This document shows, in pieces, positions 58,365 through 64,000 of a stretch of 64,000 bases of DNA. A program made the position numbers and the translations under genes. The stretch comes from Fibrobacter sp. Lineage in GTDB: Bacteria > Fibrobacterota > Fibrobacteria > Fibrobacterales > Fibrobacteraceae. Every line of letters starts with the position of its first letter. The stretch's first letter is position 1. Location: NCBI GenBank assembly GCA_024398955.1, contig JAKSIG010000003.1, forward strand, positions 39,749 to 103,748, given 5' to 3'. A model generated the notes under the pieces. That model was not told the DNA's origin and ran no database searches. It saw nothing but the letters and a program-made list of their open reading frames with translations.

Positions 58365-58706
58365 ATGAAGCTCATTACAGCTTACATTCAACCCGAAAGG
58401 CTCAATAGCGTAAAGCAGTCGCTTTACGAAGCCGAAATCTTCAAAATGTCTGTGACCAACGTTCTCGGCTGCGGTCAGCAGAAGGGACACACCCAGGTTT
58501 ATCGTGGTGTGGAAACTGAAGTGAACCTGTTGAAGAAGATTTGCATCCGTATCGCTGTGAACGATGAATTCGTACAGCCCTGCATCGATGCAATCATTGC
58601 TGGCGCCCGCTCCGGTAATATCGGTGATGGCAAGATCTTTGTGACGAACCTTGAACAATGTATCCGTATCCGTACCGGTGAAACTGGCCCGGAAGCTATT
58701 GGCTAA
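58365..58706 (+). CDS. glnK: PII nitrogen-regulatory protein (GlnK-type), T-loop without Tyr51
   Basis: A 113-residue PII trimer subunit sensing 2-oxoglutarate and ATP/ADP. The T-loop is [19 protein letters not shown], the B-loop is [11 protein letters not shown] and the C-loop [14 protein letters not shown]. Aligned to E. coli GlnB without gaps, Tyr51, the uridylylation site, is Thr51. Tyr46 of the loop is kept. Covalent control by GlnD at that site is therefore not expected, and regulation would be by effector binding. It lies 15 nt before amtB behind a sigma-54 promoter, the usual GlnK-AmtB pairing in which PII plugs the channel. Confidence 0.93.
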   Translation: MKLITAYIQPERLNSVKQSLYEAEIFKMSVTNVLGCGQQKGHTQVYRGVETEVNLLKKICIRIAVNDEFVQPCIDAIIAGARSGNIGDGKIFVTNLEQCIRIRTGETGPEAIG

Positions 58707-58721
58707 TAAGGAGGTATAAAA

Positions 58722-60131
58722 ATGGCTGATACACTTTCTACTATCGTCGATACCGCCGCTGCCGTAGCTGACACCGTTTCCGCTGCCGCCGCCGCTGTTA
58801 CTGAAACTGTTGCTGAAGCTGCCGCACCGGTTGTTGCCGCTGTCGAAGCTGCTCCTGCTGCCGCTGCTGAAGCCGCTCCCACTGTGGGCGAAGCAATCTT
58901 CATGACCGAAAACATCTGGATCATGATTTCTGCAATGCTGGTGTTCATCATGGGCCTTGGCTTTGCCTGCGTTGAATCTGGTCTTTGCCGTGCAAAGAGC
59001 GCATCCAACATCTGCTTTAAGAACGTGGCTGTTCCTGCCATCGGTATTTCCGTGTACGCTCTCCTGGGCTTCGGCCTGATGTACCCGGGTGAATTCAACG
59101 GTTGGCTCGGTTTCGCTGGCTTCGGCATTGGCGACTGGCTGAACCCCGCAAACTTCACCGCCGCTTACAACGGTCACTTCTCCCTGTTCACCGACTGGCT
59201 GTTCCAGGCTATGTTTGCTGCTACCGCTGCAACCATCGTCTCTGGTGCCGTTGCTGAACGTATCAAGCTTTCCTCCTTCCTGGTATTCACCCTGTTCTAC
59301 GTAGCCTTCGTATACCCCATCGTTGGCTCCTGGGTATGGGGCGGTGGCTGGCTCTCCAACTTCTCCGCTTTCGGTGCTGAAGGCTTCCACGACCTGGCTG
59401 GTTCTGAACTGGTTCACTCCGTTGGTGGCTGGGGCGCTCTCGCTGGCGTAATCATTCTCGGACCCCGTATCGGCAAGTATGTGAACGGCAAGGCTCATGC
59501 AATTCCCGCTCACAACGTTCCGCTGGCAACTATCGGTGTGTTTATCCTGTGGTTCGGCTGGTGGGGATTCAACGGCGGTTCCGCTCTCTCTGGCAACCCC
59601 TTCGATACTTCTCTCATCCTCGTGACCACTAACCTCGCTGCTGTCGCCGGTATCATCACTGCAACCGCAACTTCCTGGATCATCGCAAAGAAGCCCGATG
59701 CTACCATGGCTCTCAACGGATGCTTGGCTGGTCTCGTAGCTATCACAGCTCCGGCTGATACCGTTAGCCCGCTCAGCGCCTGGATCATTGGTGCAATCGG
59801 TGGTGTGATCGTAGTGCTCGCTGTGTACATGTTCGAAAAGCTCCGCTTGGACGACCCGGTTGGTGCTCTCTCCGTTCACCTTGTAAACGGTATCTGGGGT
59901 ACTCTCGCTGTAGGTATCTTCGACTACACTGGCCGCTTCAACGTCGCAACTCAGGCTCTCGGTGTGGTTGCCTACGCAATCCCCTGCTTCCTGGCCGCTT
60001 GCCTCATCTTCATCGTCATCAAGAAGACTATGGGCCTGCGTGTTAGCGAGAAGGAAGAACTCCGCGGTCTCGACCTTTCCGAACACGGTCAAGAATCCTA
60101 CGGTGGCTTCCAGATCTTCAGCAACATGTAA
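58722..60131 (+). CDS. amtB: Ammonium transporter (Amt)
   Basis: A 469-residue ammonium channel with 11 predicted helices. Ammonium-path features include FACVESGLCRAKSASNI, FQAMFAATAATIVSGAVAERIK and the paired pore His in SELVHSVGGWGALAG and SVHLVNGIWGTLA. The first about 58 residues are an Ala/Val-rich extension (AAAVADTVSAAAAAV, EAAPAAAAEAAPTVG), longer than a normal Amt signal sequence and probably a flexible periplasmic segment. It has the strong ribosome site AAGGAGG and is cotranscribed with the PII gene. Confidence 0.95.
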   Translation: MADTLSTIVDTAAAVADTVSAAAAAVTETVAEAAAPVVAAVEAAPAAAAEAAPTVGEAIFMTENIWIMISAMLVFIMGLGFACVESGLCRAKSASNICFKNVAVPAIGISVYALLGFGLMYPGEFNGWLGFAGFGIGDWLNPANFTAAYNGHFSLFTDWLFQAMFAATAATIVSGAVAERIKLSSFLVFTLFYVAFVYPIVGSWVWGGGWLSNFSAFGAEGFHDLAGSELVHSVGGWGALAGVIILGPRIGKYVNGKAHAIPAHNVPLATIGVFILWFGWWGFNGGSALSGNPFDTSLILVTTNLAAVAGIITATATSWIIAKKPDATMALNGCLAGLVAITAPADTVSPLSAWIIGAIGGVIVVLAVYMFEKLRLDDPVGALSVHLVNGIWGTLAVGIFDYTGRFNVATQALGVVAYAIPCFLAACLIFIVIKKTMGLRVSEKEELRGLDLSEHGQESYGGFQIFSNM

Positions 60132-60196
60132 TGGTCTGATGCTGATAGGAAATGCGGCTTAGTCCGCAAGACATTTAAAGCCATAATAAAAAAGGA

Positions 60197-60228
60197 CCTC
60201 GCACCGAATGGTGCGGGGTTTCTTTTTT
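60197..60228 (+). terminator. Terminator of the PII-amtB operon
   Basis: Stem CCTCGCACC / GGTGCGGGG (one wobble), loop GAAT, then a T-rich tail with T9. Confidence 0.9.
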
Positions 60229-60271
60229 TTTGTATTGATGGTTTGTGCCGAGCTTGATTTTAGTTGATTCA

Positions 60272-60952
60272 CTAATGAGTGGTGGGTATGTCGGCAGGTT
60301 GATTCTTGCACAAGTCAATGATGGCTTCGACGTACTTTGACCAGTTGGGGTCGGTGTAGCTAGTTTTACCCAAGTCTGTTGTGTCGGCTGGAGGAAAGTC
60401 TATGAGACAGAACAGTATTCCATCCGAATCTTCGCTGTAGGTTCCCTTTTCGCCGTCGCAGTCGTTTTTGAAAGCCTTGCTGATAGCCTCGCTACTTGTG
60501 TGTAGTGTTTTTTGTGCAAAGGTTTCTTCCGCATCGATTCCTGTGGACATGATGGAAACATCGTAGCGACTCAGTGACGCAGAAGTGCTTTCGCAACCGA
60601 AATAGCCTGAAAAGCCCATCCAGTGATGAACGAGTGCTTTTTCGTTAACCAGATAGCGTTCTTCTCCGCAGAGTCTGTCGGAGTTCCCTAGTGTGGGGCA
60701 ATCTTCATCTACATTGATCAGGCTATTGAAGTGGTCTGAACCAAGCGCGTTCTGGATAAAGCTTGCTTCAGCGGAAAGAGTGTCTGGACTCGTATAGGTT
60801 GAATCGGAAGATTCTTGTGCGATACTGCTGTCTGATGATGTAATGTTGTCTGTTGCGGTGCTGATTTCGGGCGCTGAACTGCTGCTTTCGCTACAGGCAT
60901 AGAACGTGAGAGCCGCGGTACCCCATACCAAAGGCTTTATTATGTTATTCAT
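60272..60952 (-). CDS. Cys-rich lipoprotein, second of a paralogous pair
   Basis: A 226-residue predicted lipoprotein with lipid Cys20 (LTFYACSESSSS) and a Ser-rich linker (residues 21-60). The folded part has several Cys pairs (DEDCPTLGNSDRLCGEERY, GYFGCESTSAS, NDCDGEKGTYS) and ends with DPNWSKYVEAIIDLCKN. That ending is shared with the adjacent gene product (DSNWSKYSQIILSHCNN), so the two arose by duplication. Starts 16 nt after the preceding gene, as third gene of a regulator-lipoprotein-lipoprotein operon. Function unknown. Confidence 0.7.
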   Translation of the reverse strand: MNNIIKPLVWGTAALTFYACSESSSSAPEISTATDNITSSDSSIAQESSDSTYTSPDTLSAEASFIQNALGSDHFNSLINVDEDCPTLGNSDRLCGEERYLVNEKALVHHWMGFSGYFGCESTSASLSRYDVSIMSTGIDAEETFAQKTLHTSSEAISKAFKNDCDGEKGTYSEDSDGILFCLIDFPPADTTDLGKTSYTDPNWSKYVEAIIDLCKNQPADIPTTH

Positions 60953-60968
60953 GTTGTCCTCCCAAAGG

Positions 60969-61688
60969 TTAAATGTTGTTGCAGTGGCTTAAAATTATTT
61001 GACTGTATTTGCTCCAGTTGCTGTCGTAGTAATAAAACTCACTTATGTTGCTGATTGAACATGTGGAGAAATCGTCGGAAATGCTGCCGCCTTCGGCTAA
61101 GCAGTCCTGCTTGAACATTTCGACTTCGCCTTCGTCATGGGAAAAGAATTTTTTCTTGACTATGTCGTGGTTGAAAACGGAGTAGAAGGCGACTTGTGCA
61201 TTGTTACTCTCGCATTCTACCTTTGCAGCCCAAATGTCAATTTGGTAATAGAAGGTTCCTTTCGTGAATGTGATTTTTTCACGTGAATCTAAGTTGCAGT
61301 ACTCTTCCAAACATTGGTCGAATGCAGGAGCTTTAACAAGCGTGTCTAGAGTAAATATGGATACAGGAATGAGGGGTGTGTCGAATTGCTCGAATTCAAG
61401 AGAGTCTCCCGCTCCGCTAATTCCTGGGCGAAGGATAGTGCCGGTTGATCCGCCGTCAATGGAGGATGAGCTAAAAGGCTCCTCGAAACTGGAAGAACTT
61501 TGAATGTTGAGAAGTGAATCTGTAGGATTTTCTGCAGGAATGCCAGAGGATATATTGTCGTCTTTGCCGGCGACGCTGTTGGTTTGTTCGTCAGTGCCTG
61601 CTACATCAGTTGAGCAGGCGCTGCAAATAAGCGCTGCAATAAAGGCGAATTGAATCGCAATTGGCGAGAGAAATTTAGAACTCATCAT
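60969..61688 (-). CDS. Cys-rich lipoprotein, first of a paralogous pair
   Basis: A 239-residue predicted lipoprotein from ATG 61688, preceded by TTAGGAG (6 nt). An in-frame start 25 codons upstream would overlap the regulator gene and bury the signal. Lipid Cys lies in AALICSACST. A Ser/Glu-rich linker (SSSSFEEPFSSSSIDGG) leads to a domain with FDQCLEEYCNLDSR, VECESNNAQVAFY and EGGSISDDFSTC. It pairs with the downstream gene (shared NWSKY...I...C-N ending) and is cotranscribed with the TIGR02147 regulator, whose stop lies 8 nt upstream. Confidence 0.7.
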   Translation of the reverse strand: MMSSKFLSPIAIQFAFIAALICSACSTDVAGTDEQTNSVAGKDDNISSGIPAENPTDSLLNIQSSSSFEEPFSSSSIDGGSTGTILRPGISGAGDSLEFEQFDTPLIPVSIFTLDTLVKAPAFDQCLEEYCNLDSREKITFTKGTFYYQIDIWAAKVECESNNAQVAFYSVFNHDIVKKKFFSHDEGEVEMFKQDCLAEGGSISDDFSTCSISNISEFYYYDSNWSKYSQIILSHCNNI

Positions 61689-61696
61689 AAAAACTC

Positions 61697-62512
61697 CTAA
61701 ACCCTTTCTGTCAGCGGGAACAGCTGTAGATTTAAACGGTAGACTCGGTCGATGCTTTTGCATTCATTTGCCAAGGCGATAATGCGCCTGCGGCAAATGT
61801 CTACCTCCTCTGTAATGCGCGCAAGCGTTTCGGCGTCAACCCCCATGGTAACGCCGGAAATGTTTCGCTCACTTGCATCGACCTTGTCTAGGGATTCCTT
61901 TGCCAGGTCGGCCATCTCGCGATGCATGCTCCTAACGGCTAAAGGAATCGCCTCGCTGGAACTGGTGAGGGCCTTGTCTGTTTGCTGATAGGCGTTTTCT
62001 CCAGATTCCTGCAGTAAACCTAACTTGGTCAACAACGACAATGCGTCTCTAACCTGTTGGGCCGAGTAGTCGTGCTTGATTTTTTTTGCAATCTCGTTTG
62101 GCAATGCGCCGGGCATAAGAGGGGCCAATTCACGTACGATTGAATTTACGGAGGATTCGTAGTAGGCGAATGTGTCGGCATCCATGATGCGGACTTTATG
62201 CTCTTTGGCAATGCGGTTCATTTCTGCAAAGATTGCCTTTTTCTTTTCATCGTCCTTAACGTTACCGAATTCCACCAGCAGTTCAAAATAATCGTACTCG
62301 AACCCGGTTAATCCCAATGCGTTTGCGACGCGGGGGAGGCCGACGCGACTCAAGGAACTTTTACCATCGCAAACCAGCTTGAGGTAGGATGGGGATGAAA
62401 AGCCGGCGATCTTCGAAAACTCGCGCCAGGTAAAGGCGGACTTCTTCTTGCGTTCTTCGTAGAAGTCCTGCATGTAGCGGCGGTAATCCTGATATTCGAT
62501 AATCGGTTTCAT
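61697..62512 (-). CDS. TIGR02147-family transcriptional regulator (third cassette)
   Basis: A 271-residue protein clearly paralogous to the one at 43996: IIEYQDYRRYMQDFYEERKKKSAFTWREFSKIAG, the HTH segment FSSPSYLKLVCDGKSSLS, the middle SSVNSIVRELAPLMPG in place of WRNPVLRELVPAMPN, and the same C-terminal IDRVYRLNLQLFPL. The start has the ribosome site AAGGAAT. It heads an operon with two lipoproteins on minus and faces a FISUMP lipoprotein on plus. Likely regulates both through the divergent region (62513-62737), by analogy and position only. Confidence 0.82.
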   Translation of the reverse strand: MKPIIEYQDYRRYMQDFYEERKKKSAFTWREFSKIAGFSSPSYLKLVCDGKSSLSRVGLPRVANALGLTGFEYDYFELLVEFGNVKDDEKKKAIFAEMNRIAKEHKVRIMDADTFAYYESSVNSIVRELAPLMPGALPNEIAKKIKHDYSAQQVRDALSLLTKLGLLQESGENAYQQTDKALTSSSEAIPLAVRSMHREMADLAKESLDKVDASERNISGVTMGVDAETLARITEEVDICRRRIIALANECKSIDRVYRLNLQLFPLTERV

Positions 62513-62599
62513 TTTTATTCCTTTTCAAGAACAATATAAATCCTTTTTTGAACAAAAACAATATGTGATGATACAAAAAATGCTGATTTCGCTTAAAAA

Positions 62600-62671
62600 T
62601 TGTAAAAATGATTGTTGTAAATAAATGGAAATTTGTAAATGAAACAAAATGTCTTGTAAATGGAACAAAAC
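62600..62671. promoter_or_regulatory. Direct-repeat operator candidate between regulator and FISUMP lipoprotein
   Basis: TTGTAAATGRAACAAAA occurs at 62633 and 62654, 21 bp (about two helical turns) apart. Partial copies beginning TTGTAA occur at 62600 and 62615. Placed in the divergent region between the two operons of the third cassette; the FISUMP lipoprotein ATG is at 62738. Confidence 0.5.
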
Positions 62672-62737
62672 GAGATTATATTGTTGTCTGAGAACTTGGC
62701 CGGATTCACGGTCAAAATATGGTTAGGAGACCCATTT

Positions 62738-63850
62738 ATGAATAAGAATTCATTAGCTCATTTTGCGGCATCGATTACTGTTGCTTTAGTTGCCGCATGT
62801 TCCTCTGATAATTCCGCTTCGTCGGAAGAGGCTCCTTTGGCTCAAAGTCCAGAGGTTGCTGATTTTGTGGTGTCGGATTATGGTCAGGTGAAAATGGGGG
62901 CCTGTTTGGCTGGCCTGGGGGATGAAATCGTTCTGTATAAGACGGTGTCTTTTGACACCACCGCTCCGGCCGTGATTTACCCTAACAATGGAAGTTACGA
63001 AATCATGTTGCCTGCCGTTATGGACTATTGCGACATTTACGCTCCCGTAATTACAAAAATGGCAGGCGATACGCTGGTAATTTCCTATGATTTTTCGAAA
63101 GACTTTGCTGCGACGAATTGCTCCTGCGTTAGCGATCATTATTTTGACGTGGATGAACGTTTTATCGGGGCGAAGTTTGCAAAGTTTGAAAATCAAGTGT
63201 TTGATGTACGTTTTATCAAGGATCCGAAGGTTCTTGATATAATTTCCGACGAAACAGCTGCTGAGGAACGTCCGCCTATGCAGACTTTTCCGGAGAATGT
63301 GATCTCGGTAGATGCAATCACGGAGTACTTGGTGGATGCCGCTGAGACTCATCTTTATTTTGATGTTCGTCCTTCAAAAACTGGTCCCGCGCCGGACTTT
63401 AGTGATCTAGTTGAAATCAAGGGACCTTTAACGTATGCTGATACCGTTGAACTTAATGGTCTCGTATGGACAAATTTTAATTTGGATGTACAGGTCTCCT
63501 TGACTGATTCTGCTCATCTTAAGCGCTGGTGCTACAATGACGACTCCTCCTATTGCGAAAAGTATGGTCGCCTTTATACTCTTGAAGAATCGTTGCAAGT
63601 TTGTCGCAACGGTTGGCATTTGCCGACTTCCGATGAATGGAAGGAGTCTGTCGGCTACGGCTATGATGCCTATGTCAAGTTCTCAGCAAAAGGCTGGGGG
63701 CGGGAATACTGGACTTCTACAAGGGATGCGCTGAATAATGATTGTGCCACAAGTGTTGAATTTGGCGACAGTTCTGCAGGTGTTATTTATGTCTGTGAAG
63801 ATGATGAAAATAGAAGACTGTCTGTTCGCTGCGTAAAGGACTACGAATAG
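62738..63850 (+). CDS. FISUMP-domain lipoprotein
   Basis: A 370-residue lipoprotein from ATG 62738 (ribosome site TAGGAG, 8 nt). A start 26 codons upstream crosses the repeat-rich control region and is rejected. Lipid Cys21 (VALVAACSSDN). Residues about 25-215 form an unfamiliar domain with Cys pairs (VMDYCDIY, NCSCVSDHYF); residues about 235-370 are a short FISUMP domain (YADTVELNGLVWTNFNL, SYCEKYGRLYTLEESLQVCRNGWHLPTSDEW, ending RLSVRCVKDYE). Divergent from a TIGR02147 regulator operon. Confidence 0.8.
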   Translation: MNKNSLAHFAASITVALVAACSSDNSASSEEAPLAQSPEVADFVVSDYGQVKMGACLAGLGDEIVLYKTVSFDTTAPAVIYPNNGSYEIMLPAVMDYCDIYAPVITKMAGDTLVISYDFSKDFAATNCSCVSDHYFDVDERFIGAKFAKFENQVFDVRFIKDPKVLDIISDETAAEERPPMQTFPENVISVDAITEYLVDAAETHLYFDVRPSKTGPAPDFSDLVEIKGPLTYADTVELNGLVWTNFNLDVQVSLTDSAHLKRWCYNDDSSYCEKYGRLYTLEESLQVCRNGWHLPTSDEWKESVGYGYDAYVKFSAKGWGREYWTSTRDALNNDCATSVEFGDSSAGVIYVCEDDENRRLSVRCVKDYE

Positions 63851-63913
63851 CAGCTTGATAATTATGGCGTGAGAAACGCCAAAACTTGCTTGGACTTTCG
63901 TGGGGTTAAGAAA

Positions 63914-63944
63914 AGGCTTGAGTCGTTTGACTCAAGCCTCTTTT
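63914..63944 (+). terminator. Terminator of the FISUMP lipoprotein gene
   Basis: Perfect stem AGGCTTGAGTC / GACTCAAGCCT, loop GTTT, then C and T4. Confidence 0.85.
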
Positions 63945-63962
63945 AATTAGTCCTTTAGGATT

Positions 63963-63984
63963 ATCCGCCACGAATGTGGCGGAT
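63963..63984. other. Short perfect hairpin at the right window edge
   Basis: ATCCGCCAC, loop GAAT, GTGGCGGAT. No T run follows on plus; it may terminate a minus-strand gene beyond the window or belong to the next transcript. Confidence 0.4.
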
Positions 63985-64000
63985 ATAAAAACCGCCCGCT

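Noticed and set aside
58341..60092. A 583-codon open frame on minus opposite amtB
   Set aside because: Antisense to a clear ammonium transporter and the PII gene; Ser/Gly/His-rich nonsense translation.

Overview
The window looks like chromosomal DNA of a Fibrobacter species (FCB group). The strongest signs are two lineage-typical families: FISUMP domains (TIGR02145, Fibrobacter succinogenes major paralogous domain) in five loci, and TIGR02147-type transcriptional regulators in three places, one of them a remnant. Type IX secretion traits (a PorU-like C25 peptidase and FlgD/type-A-like C-terminal sorting regions), plant-polysaccharide enzymes (GH8, GH3) and Bacteroidetes-like TAnnTTTG promoter motifs fit the same assignment. 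No insertion sequence, prophage, CRISPR array or rRNA was seen; there is one tRNA, tRNA-Pro(CGG).

Layout. 1-3.0 kb: greA-holA (minus) and argJ, followed by a 73-bp tandem repeat. 3.0-9.4 kb: a MORN/FISUMP lipoprotein, an intracellular GH8 oligoxylanase, a thioredoxin-reductase-like flavoprotein with a radical SAM partner, two FISUMP secreted proteins (the second split by a G7 frameshift), tRNA-Pro and an Smr-domain gene. 9.4-13 kb: a polar amino-acid ABC transporter whose binding-protein/permease fusion carries two nearly identical, circularly permuted binding domains, plus its ATPase. 13-17 kb: a secreted M6 metalloprotease divergent from a GH3 glucosidase. 17-21 kb: an envelope operon mraY / UDP-sugar pyrophosphorylase / lpxL-like. 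20.8-27 kb: a Zn-ribbon protein, a HAD phosphatase, a membrane glycosyltransferase with a C-terminal NPCBM domain, a second glycosyltransferase and small hypotheticals. 27-39.6 kb: ilvBN, radC, a large OmpA-type porin with eight Cys/Asp repeats, thyA, folA, a GGDEF protein, a MgtC/DUF4010 transporter and thiD.

39.6-46.8 kb is the most distinctive accessory block. It holds two paralogous cassettes of a TIGR02147 regulator followed by a large Cys-rich lipoprotein. In the first cassette the regulator has collapsed to a short remnant, and an identical 57-bp terminator/inverted-repeat segment lies on each side of the lipoprotein gene. A third, divergent cassette occupies 60.3-63.9 kb (regulator plus two lipoproteins on minus, a FISUMP lipoprotein on plus). 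Between them lie typA, a degenerate receiver protein, a lamin-tail lipoprotein, a GGQ release-factor-like protein, the PorU-like T9SS protease cluster (51.4-58 kb) and a sigma-54-driven PII-amtB ammonium operon (58.3-60.1 kb).

Across the window several genes (15108, 20818, 22158, 33875, 48898, and 51382 on minus) have a TAnnTTT-like element ending about 6-8 nt before the start codon and no Shine-Dalgarno, which suggests leaderless transcription. AT-rich imperfect palindromes recur at 27.1, 34.9 and 48.8 kb. Functions are assigned from motifs read by eye; no database search was run.
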